A stretch of DNA of 64,000 bases from Pelodera strongyloides (lineage: Eukaryota; Nematoda; Chromadorea; Rhabditida; Rhabditidae), in NCBI GenBank assembly GCA_036852015.1, contig JAANDG010000483.1:50428-114427 (forward strand), in the 5' to 3' direction. The notes beneath the pieces were generated by a model. It did no database searches and was not told the origin of the DNA. It worked only from the letters and a program-made list of their open reading frames with translations. Below are positions 44,923-58,189 of this stretch, one piece after another. Each line of letters begins with the position of its first letter. Positions within the stretch are counted from its first letter, which is position 1. The translations under genes were made by a program, and so were the position numbers.

Positions 44923-45958
44923 TGGGTTTGGGACCTTCTAGGAACTCTTCTCAGTTTATTCTAGAGGTTTGGGTCCTGTAAGTTGGACCCTTCTATGTCA
45001 AAGCACGACTTCTTATTAAGCATGGTGTATGCTAGTGTCTTGCGTCATGAGTCCTTACCGAAGTACATATTTTCTTTACCTGTCGCTGTTAACGATTTAT
45101 TTATTTCCAGTTTGTTGATTTGTTTGTTTGTTTGTTATGGGTGCTAACTTTGTAAAGTTATTAAGACTAGTGATTGCGTGCATCTCAAACGCAGGCTTAC
45201 GTGGGAATTTTCATCTTGATGTTATTTATGAATTTAGTAGTGATCTCTTCATTTGAGTGCATGTCCTTCTCATTAGGGTATTAATTATTGATGTGAAATC
45301 GGTGAGGTTTAAGATTACGGTTTATTACATTAAGTTTTGGTTGAAATTTTATAACGATAATGTAGTTTGTAGTTTTGACTATATAACTGAATATTGATAC
45401 TATTCGTACAGGTTACATGGCAGCCGATCTTTATTATGAGTGCTCATTACTTCACTTGTATAGTTGAATTTTTGTAAGGGTTTGTTTTACGCTTACCCTT
45501 TTTTTGTGAATTAAGATGTTGTCCTCAGTATTTATTTACGGGATTGATTACGAACACTGCTTATAATAACTTTCGATATTATGTTCGTTACTTATAATTA
45601 ATATACTTGTATGTAAGTAAATTGGTTTTTTTTACGTTTGCGTGGTGGTTATGATCTGGGTTGGGTTATTTTAAGTAACAATCTAATGTTTCAAGGTTGT
45701 GCCAAATGGGAACTAATTTTGGCAGTAGGCAGTAGTAGTGTATTGAAACCTCTGGAGCTCGAGTATAAAGCGGTATTGGGTCACAGTATAGTAAAACGGG
45801 GGTTAGGCTTTATGTAATCTATACGGACACCGGCATTTCCTTGTATTATTTGCAAATGAATATTTTTGTCACCACAATATACGTTTCCAATGCAAGTGAT
45901 TTATTCCGCTCTTTTATAGGGAAGCAGACAACTGTGAGTCGCGGAAGTTGAAGGATAT

Positions 45959-46100
45959 GAGGCTGTATTCACCAACACGCAGGGAGCTCTCCTTTGCCTC
46001 CCCAGGGAGCTAAGGGATGCGTAGAGAGTGCGAGAGCAGAAGAGATTCAGAGCGCTCGTGACCCTAGGGAGGGCTCCCCGTGTGTTGGTGAATACTTGTG
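45959..46100. mobile_element. MITE related to the GAGGCC..TTCACCA group
   Basis: GAGGCTGTATTCACCAACAC at the left, GTGTGTTGGTGAATACTTGT at the right, inner GGGAGCTCTCC / GGGAGGGCTCCC. Ends similar to, but interior different from, the 35899 family. Confidence 0.8.
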
Positions 46101-46541
46101 GATTGCTAAATCAGTAAGGAGGTTACTGGTAATGTTATTAGTGATTTGAATTAGATTATTTTGTATAGGTCGGGAACTAGATCCTCTCCATTTTGCTCGT
46201 ATGTCCTCATTTTGTAATTGAACGTCTTTTCAAGACAATAGTTTAATCTCCGTGACCGAATCTACAAACCGTGTTGAAATCAAGATAGTGTTGGAATTTT
46301 GAGGTGTGGGAGAATATTTAAACCTTTCATTGGGACGATTTACCCACTAGAAGGTTACTAGGGAATTAGTGGGAGAGGGCGAAGTTCGTTGGTTTGTGAT
46401 GAGTAGTGATACTTATACTAACAGTTTATAAGCAGTTTCACCGTCGAAGAAGATACACCCATAATAGTGTGTTTTGAATCAAGCAAGTTGAATACACGGT
46501 AATAAGAAGGGTAATCTATTTTCATGAATACAATAAAACGT

Positions 46542-46707
46542 TTAAAGCGAAATACTGGCCGGTTTTTGAAACGCATCATGTACACCAGCATTCTTATGCA
46601 GCCTATGCAAATGAGCATAAATTAGAATAATAAATAGAGCTAAATTCGAGTAATTTAGCATAAATACGTACGCCCGGTTACAAAAACCGGCCGGTATTTC
46701 GCTTTAA
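46542..46707. mobile_element. CCGGCCGG-family TTAA MITE
   Basis: TTAAAGCGAAATACTGGCCG to CCGGCCGGTATTTCGCTTTAA; interior inverted relative to the 32069 copy (GCAAATGAGCATAAATTAGA). Confidence 0.93.
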
Positions 46708-47135
46708 CACTACATTGTTATGTCTGTGGTCAGTTGTCTTCATGTGGACACTGTATTGAACCAAAGTTGAATGTGAACACTCTAGTGTCTAGTGAAGCTA
46801 ATAATATTTAGTGTTTTTCTATGTACTAAGGGAGTTTGTCCCCAAGTATTTGTGCATATGACAATGGTTGTGGCTGTATTGTACCTACCCAGATTGGTGT
46901 CAGAAATCTGCGTTGTTATCTAGTGAGATCTGGCGCGTGTCTCTTTTATTGCCTTATCCAAAATGAATAACTTGGCGCCAAACTGCGTTTTTAGATCGCG
47001 GACCGACTTTTGAAAGGGAATAGTCTAAAAGCTTTGATCTCGTTATTGGGCACTTTTTTGTGGAGCAAGAAGAATTCTAGACGCTCGCACTGTGTGCGCC
47101 ATTCATTGGCCATTTATTGGCGTCAACAACTCGTG

Positions 47136-47283
47136 TTAAAGCGAAATACCAGCCGGTTTTTGAAAGTATGCATTGCTCGAATTTAGCTTGATTTATATTC
47201 TAATTTATGTTCATTTGCATAAGCTGCATAAGAATGCTGGCGTATTCGATGTGCTTCAAAAAGCGGCCGTGATTTCGCTTCAA
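47136..47283. mobile_element. CCGGCCGG-family MITE, decayed
   Basis: TTAAAGCGAAATACCAGCCG at the left; the right end is eroded (GCGGCCGTGATTTCGCTTCAA), and part of the left interior is deleted. Confidence 0.88.
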
Positions 47284-48961
47284 CAAAACGTTGGATCAAA
47301 AAATCTGAATAAAAACTGTTTGTTATGCCTCTTCGAAAGAGAAAAAAAAACGAAAAACCCACTGCAACTGTGCAATTTATGCATAGTATAACTAGGGTTC
47401 CTATAAAAACAGGCGTCTACTAGAAGGAACAACGAGGTGTGAAATGAAACCAAGGTGGACATGAAGAAAGTGATATAAGCCAGCTATTCGCTTCATATTT
47501 TACAAATAATAAAAGCGAGGATTTTGATGGTTTATTCTAAGGCTAATAAACATTCATGAAAACATACACCAGGTTAGGTAAATAATAATAACATGATATT
47601 TATTACGCACACAAAAATGTAAACGCACAGTTTGCCGAAAAATATCACAGAAAACATGTAAAGTGAAAGAAAATACAATAAGACACAGGAAATCATACAT
47701 TTCCTGTGTATTATTGTAGATGCTATATCATAGAATTAGAGGTTCCTCTAACTGTATGACATATTATCTCACAATAATAAAGTACAGTCCTATCCTACAT
47801 CTACACACCTACACTAATTGTAAGGATGTGCTTCATTGTACATTTAATGTGAAATATTGAAGTCATATCCCTTAAATCTCCAAATATATTTCTTGTTTTA
47901 AGTTGGAAACTCATTTGGGATTCTCGCCTCGAAATAGATATAGAACATCCGATAAAACGGTTTCGTTTGTCTCGGCCACACACCAGATTTCGATCTCTGA
48001 AATCCGTGACAATTCAACCAGATTTTTCTTTTGGAATTTAACACTTTCTAATTGGAATTTTAGGATTTTCGGTTCATTTGACGGAAATATATGCCATTTT
48101 TAACCCTTCAGAGGAAGTTTGCTGTATCTTATTTGAGACTTGATAGATCGGTACTGAAAATTTCTTCAGCTTTGCAATAAAGTTTTTATTTGTTTTCTCC
48201 AAAATTTTTATCGCCATGCATAATTGCATTGTTGTAATTAGGAGCTACGTGTAACAATTAAATTCTGGGTTTTTGTATCCCAAAAAAAGTTCAAAGCATT
48301 TCTCAAGAAATATCCCAGGTATTCCAATACTCCAAGTATGAGTGTTTGAGGGTACAAGAAGAGTGGTTGTAAAACACGTGTTGTTGTAGTATCATTGTTA
48401 GATCTATCACCGTTCGCATACATTAAATGTGTCATATATAATACGACACAGAGAGACACTGTGATGTGAACGAAAGTCGTTTTACTGTAAGTCACCAGCA
48501 AAATCTTTTGTTGTATGCAGTTTAGCTTCTTCATTTTTAGTTTTTTTTTACTTGGCCGTAATGTACTTACAATTAGTAATTTGGCACTGTAAAAATTAGT
48601 TTTCTTTGGTTGAAACATTTTTGTTTGCTGTTTTCTACATATTTCATTATTTTATGCTTACTGACTTGGTTCATTATCCGTGTGTTTTTCCTAATAACCT
48701 ATAACCTACTGTTATACTAAATTTTCAAGTCAAAATTGTACAACTTTTGTCTCTTTTCTAAAGCTTTGTCATTGTAACTTTTCGTGTACAACACTGACTC
48801 ATTCTGTCGTCATTTAACCTTTGCAGAGTACGGAATCGGAATTTGAGTTTTACCTAGCTTTCGTTTATTTATACTTATTCAACCTGTGTAAAAACAACTG
48901 TGTAACATTCGAAAACATTGATTTATTCAACTTATTCAAACTTTATCAATTGTTTCCGGCT

Positions 48962-49419
48962 TTAAAGGGAGAGGCCCACGAGAAAAAGAATTGCTTCAAT
49001 TTACTTGCGCACAATGTCCGGTATCTCAGAAATATTACTGTGAAAACCGCATTTATTTGCATCTGGAACTCGCAGAGATATTCTATGCTAAACAGTTCGA
49101 CCAGGTACCGTAGTCAGAAACACAAACATTAGTTTTTACGGTTTATATCCGTGCACTTGCTTTCTTTTTCAACGTAATAATGTTCAAACGAATATAGATC
49201 ATTACTAAAATTATAAAGAGGCGTTTCCAACACAGGAATGCCCTAAAAGCGCGACAATTGATCCTGACAACGGTACCTGGCCGAACTGTTTGCCGGAGAA
49301 TAACTCTGTGAGTTCCAGGCTTCAAACAGTGCGGTTTTCACAGTAATATTTCTAAAATTCCGGACATTCTGCGCAAGTAAATTGAGGAAAACTTTATTCT
49401 CATGGGCCTCTCCCTTTAA
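48962..49419. mobile_element. TTAA MITE, GGGAGAGGCCCA family
   Basis: TTAAAGGGAGAGGCCCACGA and its complement ending GGGCCTCTCCCTTTAA; arms share CAATTTACTTGCGCA, ATTACTGTGAAAACC and GGAACTCGCAGAG / CTCTGTGAGTTCC. 458 bp, non-coding. Confidence 0.9.
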
Positions 49420-50399
49420 AATAAAAGTAATGCCGAATTTTCACAAATGTGTGTGGACATGGAATCAGCGAAAGATTGAACCATTGAAAATAGTGTTATT
49501 AAGTACTGAATCTCTTTATTATTTCAGTTTATTTCCACGCAAAAATCCACACAATAAACTAAGGGCAAGTACTAAATTTAAATGCAAAACTGTACGAAAG
49601 ACGACTTGTAACGAAGTACATGAAATCGATAGAATATAATGAAGCTAAATCCAATATATGGAAAAAAATTTTATTGGACTAAACGCCGTGTGAACGGTAT
49701 ATCTCTTTAGTTCCGACACCGTCTATTAGAAGTCGAATAATCAAAAGTATCCTTATCTCATATACATATTCCTCTAACAAAATTATCACTTTGGTAATGA
49801 TTCTCCCTGGGGAGAATCCTCCCTTTAAGGGACGATTGTCTCTTTAGGGATGATTCATCCCCCATCGTAAACCGTAAAGTCTGAATATGACCGTTCTCTT
49901 TCCCACATAAAATCCAAATTTCCGATCGGATTCGTTCAGGAATTGAATAGCTGTTTTGGTCCGAAATACACCCCATTTCTTTCCTTATTTTCTATTCTTT
50001 TCTGTATTTGACAAAGGGAAACATAACGTGCAAACAACAATATACAAACAGTTGGACAGGAAGGAAAAATATACATTCTGGAATTCTGGACTTCCCGTTG
50101 ATGTGGTTACGTTAGTACTTAGATCTAAGATCTTCATATCTTATTTAAATCTTATTCATTCTCAGTAGGTAATACATATTACCGTCTTCGTGAGCTGTTG
50201 CTCTATATCGTTTTACTTTTTCTTCATTTATCTTTATTTTGTTAGAAAATAGCTCGATGTCGATTATTATTGCCTTCGCATACCGTACATATACAAAGTT
50301 CATTTGAAACATTCACATTTTTTCCCACTGTAAGAACAGATTTATAAAGGCCACGCTGTATTATTATAATTAGCATATTATATTGTCTCTGTCGAAGGC

Positions 50400-50457
50400 T
50401 CTTTCTCTTTCACTTCCCCTCCCTCTCTCTCTCTCCCTCTCTCTCCCTCTCTCTGGA
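50400..50457 (+). repeat. (TC)n-rich tract
   Basis: Imperfect CT repeats (CCCTCTCTCTCTCTCCC). Confidence 0.9.
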
Positions 50458-51027
50458 GACTCGGGATGGTTTATCTAAGATTCCCCAGATAATTCACGTT
50501 CGAAACCGGGTTTTCACACCCTCAAACCGATGGCTAACTGAGGTGTTGAGCCTCTTAATTTATGCGATTTTCCATCTTTTTCGAGATTTTATGTGCAAAC
50601 AAATGCATAATTATACATATCCGGTTATCATTATCATATAGAGAGAACAATAATCCTACGCCTCTTCTTACTGTCGTAAAAGAATGAAGTAGTACTTGCC
50701 CAATCCAGAGATAGAGCCAGAGATAGCAAGTAAATAAACGGTGTCAAAGAAAAAGGTGAATACAATTCTGGCATAAGTAAACTAAACATTGAACATAGAT
50801 TGTACATTTTCACTACCTTTCTGCAAATTCTTCACAACGAAAAGCCTTGTCCTCAGATTGTATAGCGAAGCTTAGATTCTCAGGACCTTACCTTACCTTA
50901 TCCTGAACCGGAAGTTCTAAACCTTCGTTTCATGACTGATTTCTTCCAACATTTGGAACCATAATGTACTCTTGTTCTCTCTTTCTTTCTCTCTATCGTA
51001 TCTCATCTATCTGTTTCGTTGTCTCTG

Positions 51028-51031
51028 TCAC

Positions 51032-51072
<41 letters not shown>

Positions 51073-51120
51073 TATTTCTCTCTCTTCTCTCTCTCTCTCT
51101 ATCTCTCTCTCTCCCTCTTC
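51028..51120 (+). repeat. (TC)n microsatellite
   Basis: Long CT repeat with occasional A; the Ser/Leu ORFs across it are artefacts. Confidence 0.95.
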
Positions 51121-51487
51121 TGACGTTCCCATATACAGTCAGACGATTAAACTTTTGCTCTCGTATTCAACCGAATGATACACGCAAAGTAAATATCATA
51201 TAGTGACGGGTTTGACAAGATAGTTCGTGAAAAAGCTCTCATAGGAAAAACACACATCGACTCCAGAATTTGTAGTTCTTTTATTTGTAATCTATAAATG
51301 ACTACTGCATGTTTAAAATTGGAAAAAGTCGCGCCGTGAAGACGGAACACGAAAGTTTGGTTGGTTGCTAAATGTCACTTATTCAGTAACTTTTGAAATA
51401 GTACTATACTTGAAGAAAAGACTTGGAACTACGCTGCCGGGAAATCTTTAGCAGCTTCTTTGAGCTAATTCCTCCCTATATAAAGTT

Positions 51488-51659
51488 TTGAAGCGAAATA
51501 CTGGCCGGTTTTTGAAGCACATCGAGCACATTTGCATTCTTATGCAGATTATGCAAATGAACATAAATTAAATAAAAAATCGAGCTGAATTCGAGCAACT
51601 TCACATAGAATTCAGCTGTCCAGGATGCGTTTCAAAAACCGGCCGGTATTTCCCTTTAA
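51488..51659. mobile_element. CCGGCCGG-family MITE
   Basis: Left TTGAAGCGAAATACTGGCCG (one substitution in TTAA), right CCGGCCGGTATTTCCCTTTAA. Confidence 0.9.
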
Positions 51660-51994
51660 ACCAATGACTGACATGCGCGATATCGCTAACAGTTTGGGTT
51701 TCATCCAAAGCCTTTTCCACTTTTACTGGATTTGTCATTTGTTCTTACATAAATTTCGTCTATTTTCTCTGATTCTACATATAATTATAAAGGAGGCTTA
51801 TAAAGGACTTTCATTTCCATCCCATTTTTGTGTGGAGGCGAATCGTTTTCGTTTCGTCTAAATTCGCGGACTTCTTTTAATAAAATCCGTTCGACTGTAA
51901 TGGAATTTAACAGGAAATAAGGCAAGACTTTCCCTTTCAAACCTCATATTTATTGGTTTTCGAGATGTTATCCTTGTTGGAACCGAGTGCCATC

Positions 51995-52160
51995 TTAAAG
52001 CGAAAAACCGGCTGGTTTTTGAAACACATCGGGTACACCAGCATTCTTATGCAACCTATGCAAATGACCATAATTTAGAAAAAAAAATCGGGCTAAATTC
52101 GAGCAAATTAGCATGAATACGTAAGAATCCAGTTGTCCACGATGCGATATTTCGCTTTAA
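51995..52160. mobile_element. CCGGCCGG-family MITE with internal loss of the right CCGG block
   Basis: Left TTAAAGCGAAAAACCGGCTG; right CACGATGCGATATTTCGCTTTAA, where the TTTCAAAAACCGGCCGG portion is missing. Lies only about 330 bp from the preceding copy. Confidence 0.88.
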
Positions 52161-54059
52161 AGTCTTGTAATCTTATATAATATTAAATTAATTATATCAT
52201 TACATCAGTATATCTTTGGTATTCACAATCTAGCCGCAGATGTATGTAATTTCAAAAGTACAATCTTATGTCTGCATTCTAACAGTAACAGGATAATAAC
52301 TTTGCTCCTGGCTTACATTTATTATTTTTTATTCCGCAATTCAAGTACATAGTTACGATAGGAAGTAGGTATCCTTAGAATAAGAAGAACGTTGCCCCAA
52401 CTTTAGTTTTGTATTCCACTTTTTTTATTCAATTATGTACAAAATCAACATAGCACCATTCGGCGGCCTTAGGATAAAATTTTCACTTCAATTTTAATTT
52501 TGTTTTATACTCGTACTTGACCTTGACAATCTAAATGTTTCCCTGTGTTTGTTTTCCATTATTCATCGCTGATTGGTTTTCCGTATTTTTATATTGAAAT
52601 ACGGCAGTCGCAACACAACTTTCATACCAATGTACAGATGTTGTCATATGAGAATCTAGTATAAATTTATCTTTGAAATCACCGTGTGGACGCTTTTTTT
52701 TTAGAAAAATTGCAAACATTTAAAGCAATGTGTTATGTGGTTTTGAAACATTTTTCTGCATTCCAATGTATTATATGCAGTGTGCCTATTTGTGCCGGAA
52801 GAGCACAATAAAAATATGATACATGAAGATGGCGATGTTCACCATACGTTTCAAGACCACGTGCCATACCGCTTTGAAATAATATTTGTTTTGCAATATT
52901 TTCATCCAAATGAAGGTTTTTGCCTGCTTTTTGTAAAGTGCGCATCTGCACCGACAGCTGGGATTTTTAGTGAAGTTTTTCACGGCGCGCAAGAATTTCA
53001 TTCGCGAATTGCAATACACAATTCGAATATTCGAGCTATAGTTACTTATACAATATATATTTTATAGATGTTTCATTACTTAGACATGTGTGTTCTTGTC
53101 TTGTTGGGTTTCTTGCTTTATTGTATTATTTCGCCATAAACTAATCTTGACTATATAGTTGCAGTAAAAAAATCTAGTAATTTATATACCTTTCTTTAGG
53201 TAGGTCAAGACTTGCGCATTTCAGTAGCAAGATTGAAGATGTCCATGTTAACATTTAGTAGTACGGTACTAGTAATTCCTGATTTTTAGTAATTCGGCTC
53301 TTTCTATAGCTATGGCGGAAACGAATTATAAGTTATTCACCACGAGATCTAAATGCGCCGGTTACAAACTGTGGTGCTCTATTACGTTGTACAAAGAACA
53401 ATAACTATTGGCGCCAGAGCTAATAGCCAAATCGCATATTGTAGACTGTAGCTGTAGAGCACAGAGTATAGTATAGAGTAATACTATTTGCGGCTGTATG
53501 GTAACAGATACGGAGCCTTAGCTAAGCTTCCTCGTACTTTTTTCGTTCGAACCTTATAAACACAAATTACTGTCCACTTTCACCAATACTTTCAGTTGTT
53601 CTTTCATTTTAGCAAGTACGTCTACTCGTCTTTTCACATTATTTATAGTTTTTTTATTGCGATAAGTTATATTCCTTTACCTGGAGCCTGAAGTTTGTGT
53701 CTATTATACGGAGGGAGTAAGGGAGATCTCCGTGGTAGTTTTTAGTCTCTCTTTTACTACTCTACATCTACTCTCTAGTTATGGTTCCTTCCTTATATTT
53801 ATATGCTGTTGTTGTGTGTGCTTTGTTCACAATATTTACAATTAGTTCTCAATGTCATTTGTTTGCGCAGAATGCGATCAACGGGCGACAAGGGTTGACG
53901 CACATCTTGAACATAACACTGATTGGATCAGAATTAGTGGGCAAGAAAGGGAAGCGAGAGTTAAGCTGCTTTCATTTTCCGGTGTTCTTTCTTGATGCTT
54001 TACCACCCAGAACGGGGAAGGGAGAGAGTTTTTAATTGGATGCTAGCAATTGAGAGGGA

Positions 54060-54600
54060 AGAGAGAGAGAGAGCGAGAGAGAGAGAGAGAGAGCGGGAGA
54101 GAGGTAAACGAACGAATACTATGATATTTGTTTCCGAGCATTTCCCGCGGAAAAACCAGCTAGTTTTTTACTATTTTCCTACTAGGTTTTTAGTCGGAAA
54201 AAGCTCGGAAACGCAAAGTTTCTCGGAAAATGCTCGGAAAATCCGCGGGAAATGCTCGGAAACGGACAAACAGACAGCTCCCGAGCTCGGCCCGCCTATT
54301 TTCCGAGCTCGGCCCGAGAACCACAAAGTTTCCGAGCTTTTTCCGGGAATCTTCTCGGAGAATACTCGGAGAATCCGCGGAAAATCCTCGGAAACGCAAA
54401 GTTTCTCGGAAAATGCTCGGGATTCATTAACGGAGAAGCGAGAAAGGAAGAGAATTCAGAGGGAGAGGGAAGAAATTAGAGAGGGAAGGAGTGAGAGGGA
54501 GGAAGAGAGTTAGAGAGACAGAGAGAGTTAGAGAGAGAGGAAAATGAAGCGAGAGAGAGAGAGAGAGCGAGAGAGAGAGGGAAATAAAGCGAGAGGACGA
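54060..54600 (+). repeat. GA-rich tracts flanking a CTCGGAAA degenerate array
   Basis: GAGA repeats at about 54060-54104 and 54465-54600. Between them, 54180-54424 consists of loosely repeated GCTCGGAAA, TCTCGGAAAATG and TCCGCGG(G/A)AAA motifs, with GCTCGGAAACGCAAAGTTTCTCGG-type blocks occurring twice (near 54208 and 54388). ORFs here are driven by the repeat. Confidence 0.8.
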
Positions 54601-54768
54601 AACGATGAATGCCATGAAGGTGCGTGAGAGGGAAAGTGTGCAATTAGCATTTAAGCAATTAAGCAATTGGACTACTGAACAAATTTTTGTTTCTTTCGTA
54701 GTTTGTAGGTTTTAGAAACACTATTTTTTTGTTTGTATGAGTACATTTGTTGAATGATTAATTGTGAA

Positions 54769-54950
54769 TTAAAGCGAACTACCAGCCGGTTTTTGAAACG
54801 CATCTCAAATATCTGCATTCTTATGCAGATATTTTAAATGGGTCGAATTGGGGTCTATTTTTTATTATAATTTATGCTCAATTGCATATGATGCATAAGA
54901 AAGCAGGGGTACGCGACGCGTTTCAAAAACCGGACGGTATTTCGCTTTAA
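54769..54950. mobile_element. CCGGCCGG-family TTAA MITE
   Basis: TTAAAGCGAACTACCAGCCG to CCGGACGGTATTTCGCTTTAA; interior of the 13510 subtype (GGGTCGAATTGGGGTC). Confidence 0.9.
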
Positions 54951-56077
54951 AATTAAAGTGTCAGTTGCCCTTCATTACAAAATGGCCAGAATTACCACAA
55001 AGGTATTCCGATTTTTTTTAACGGATTTTAGACAATGTATCAATGCAGACAATACAGTATGCTTGTGGAAATAATAGATGTCTTCTCAAGTCTGGTTGCG
55101 CGCTTTCCCTCTAAACTAAGCATTTCTGAAATATTTTTGTCTTTGATAAATTTGAATGTTTGCTTATCATTATTCAAATTTGCTTCAACGCGTCCAACGC
55201 TAATTTCAGCTATTGCTCGTTTTCTACTTCCACAAATTATGTGGTCTTTTCAACGTCAATTTCCATAAATATGTATTTTTATATAGGTTTTATTGAGGTA
55301 TATTGCTCTGTTATTGTCTTATCTATGTCCTTCTGTAATTCAAGCCTTCTCACTAAGCCTGCAGGCCTTCAGTACACACTTGGTCGGAGAATATATCATA
55401 TCCACAAGGCTTGACCATATGTTTGCATAAGGGTCGTTCGCGCCGGGGGAATCAGACCTCCGTTATACGAGACTGTCAGGAACTAGGCATGATCTCAGAG
55501 ACTCATTTCCTTATAGAAATTATAAATTATCCTTTTATGTTTAACATTGATTTGTTTAATTACATTTACTTATATTTATATGGACAATAGTTACATATGA
55601 ATAATAATGTTATCAGTTTGAGGGCTATAATTTTTTTAAAGTTAATTGATTTTAGTAAAGGTTGGATAGTTGTACTGTAATTCTTAGACTCCCATCGGTT
55701 GCTGAATTAAGTTTATTTACTCGGTCCAATTCGTTTTTTTATCTTCAAAATTCTAAAAACAACTGCCGTCTTTTAATTCTGTAGGTTTAGCCGTGATAAG
55801 CTATTACCTAGCCACTTCCGCGATTAGACTATTTTATAAATGGCACCCAAGAAGCTACCGTATGACAAATAGCGTGTCACGTCACGTATTATCGCAATTG
55901 CCTGTCTTTGCGCAATTAGCGTGCGAATATTTGCTTGGACTCGAGAAAAGCTGGATTTATCCAGCAATTGATATTGACTTAATCGGAGCCCAAGTCTGAA
56001 CTAGATTCTATATTGAAGGTTTAGGCTGAAGTGATTTACTCCATATTTCCTTTTCTTACTTTCTTATATTTTGGTTG

Positions 56078-56220
56078 TTAAAGCGAAATGCCAGCTCCTT
56101 TGGAAAATTTGCATATGATAAGCAAATCCTATATATCCTATGCTAATTTTGCGCGATCGTCCACGGCTATCGCGCAAAATTAGCATAGGATTTTCCAAAG
56201 GAGCTGGCATTTCGCTTTAA
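56078..56220. mobile_element. TTAAAGCGAAATGCCAGC foldback MITE
   Basis: Ends share TTAAAGCGAAAT with the CCGGCCGG family, but the rest (GCCAGCTCCTTTGGAAAAT, CCTATGCTAATTTTGCGCGA) is a near-perfect palindrome around CGTCCACGG. Confidence 0.92.
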
Positions 56221-56237
56221 TTTTTGTCACCTTTGTG

Positions 56238-56290
56238 CTCTCTCTCTCTCTCTCTCTCTCTGTCTGTCTGTCTGTCTGTCTATCTCTCTT
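56238..56290 (+). repeat. (TC)n/(TGTC)n microsatellite
   Basis: CT repeat then TGTC repeat, 18 bp after the MITE at 56078-56220. Confidence 0.95.
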
Positions 56291-56709
56291 TCTGCTACTT
56301 TCCCTGTTATACCATTCCAAGTTGCCGTGTTGTGGTTTAGCATACACAATTTAACTGTTTTTCCCTTACTGACCACTTATTGTAGTACGAAACTAGTTCC
56401 ATTTGAACACCAAAATATTGTAGCAAATTGTATGAACAGATTACTAAACATGATTTTGAGGTACGGAAATTTGTGTTGTAAACTTCTAGGCGACTACTCT
56501 ATCCCTTAAAAGTTCTTTGCCTTTTTTGTGCATTTCCGGCACATAATGGAACACAACTTGAATCCCACAGTTCTCAATTTTCGTAGCTTAAGTTGTTGTT
56601 GTTGATTACGGTGTAATAAGCCATGTTTCACTGTATCTATTACTTGGGTTAGGTTTTTCCACACGTAGTAGATTTGCTTTCGACATTGCATTTCGTAACA
56701 TCACTAATC

Positions 56710-57000
56710 CATTGTTATATCCTTAATTTTTTTTCTGTATTATTATTATTCTTATTCTATAGTTATTCTATGGTTTATAGTTATTGTTATTCTATAGTAT
56801 ATGTATTCTATAGTTAATTTTGTAATGTGAGAGTTCGTATATTCGTATCAAATAATCCATTATTATATCTTTAATTTTTTTTTTCTGTATTTTATAGTTA
56901 TTCTATGGTTATTCTATAATTTATAGTTTGTATTTTATAGTTTATAGTTTATAGTTATTCTATAGTATTTGATTGTATAGGTATTCTACAGTTAATTCGT
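56710..57000 (+). repeat. Degenerate AT-rich repeat
   Basis: TTATTCTATAGT / TTATAGTT motifs repeated irregularly; a segment around CATTATTATATC..TAATTTTTTTTTCTGT occurs twice. Confidence 0.75.
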
Positions 57001-58002
57001 AATATGGGTTCTTTCGCAAAATATTTGCTTTGCTAGTTTGAAGAAAGAAGGACTCTTATCAATACCAATTTTTCAATTATGATCTCAACTTTATTTACAA
57101 TGATCACTAAGACTAAGGCTTAAGGGGTCAAGACTTAATTACATCGCAAATATTGTGATTTGTTATTTAATTGTTTGTCAAAAATATTTCCAAAACCTGT
57201 TTTATGGAAATTATGCTCTCAACGGAGTCATTTTGATTTTGGCCAACTAAATAAGGTTATCCATAGCCATAGCATTATGATAACCTTTGCAAATGCTTTC
57301 GATTTAAAAAGCTTTCCTTTCGCTCAGAATTAGTGCAGAATTTCTTTGTGTCTTTGCTAAGCCCTTTTTTACTTCTTTACTCTTTGCAACAGTTAAGTCT
57401 CTTTTGTGTGGGGAGCTTCAACTTCCCTTTAAAGGTTACCGCTCAAAACGGGTTACGAACTTTTTTTTATTACTTCTTGCTTATGTTAGGTTATTTTCTT
57501 TTAATAAACTCTGCGTGTTTTCGAGATATGCGTGTTTGCTTGTTTTCAAAACGGCATTGCGCGTAGCTTGTGAATGTATGCTGGAAAAATGCATTAGCAT
57601 GCGTTATATGCTAATTGTGAGTATATTTCATTGTCTATTCATCGAAACACTGCGATTCGCACGTAATTCACACGAATACAGGTTTCCAGCACACTTGTCA
57701 CAAACCACGTACAAAACCGCTTTACGTTAAACTTTTAAAATAGCGTCTATTTCAGAAAACGCGCGATATATGGGTGACGATTCGATACAAATTCGATTCA
57801 CGAAATTATTATTTGGTGTGTTTTTAAGATTTTCAATCGTTGTGTCTATGTAAAAAATATTATATACAAATTTCATCCTGTGTAGAAGTAGCACAGGAAG
57901 GTACTGAACTCTTCAGTTAATCAATATAAGGTAATTATAAATGAAGAGAGGGAGAAAAAAAAGTGAATAATGCATCATGTTCTAACATGATACGTGAAAC
58001 TC

Positions 58003-58081
58003 CGCGTCAGTGCTGCGCGCACAAAAGAGGGTCCGTCTAGGTTCGCGTCAGTGCTGCGCACACAAAAGAGGGCCCGTCTAG
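58003..58081 (+). repeat. 41-bp tandem duplication in a CpG-rich patch
   Basis: CGCGTCAGTGCTGCGC(G/A)CAC followed by AAAAGAGGG(T/C)CCGTCTAGG occurs twice. The patch to about 58135 is the most CpG-rich sequence nearby and immediately precedes the exons at 58190, so it may be their promoter or 5' exon. Confidence 0.8.
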
Positions 58082-58189
58082 GGTGCGCTTCGGAGTCTCA
58101 TCGATGGCGCGTGGCGCGCGGCGGTAACGCGAAATTTCATCAGTGTACTCGAGCAGCTAATGGATTCACACAAATATAATTATATTCAG

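Larger units (their letters stand above)
44923..58189. other. Intergenic stretch with no gene recognised
   Basis: Dicer 3' UTR is presumably at its start. Apart from the mobile elements and microsatellites listed here I see nothing. Several chance ORFs (48238-48618, 52780-53067, 55793-55999) show no family motif or conserved neighbours. Confidence 0.5.

Noticed and set aside
50964..51203. Ser/Leu-rich ORFs resembling membrane proteins
   Set aside because: CT microsatellite translations.
52733..53067. Three overlapping ORFs of 72-95 codons
   Set aside because: No recognised family and open in conflicting frames on both strands.
53992..54666. Arg/Glu-rich 173-codon ORF and overlapping frames
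   Set aside because: Produced by GA tracts and the CTCGGAAA array.
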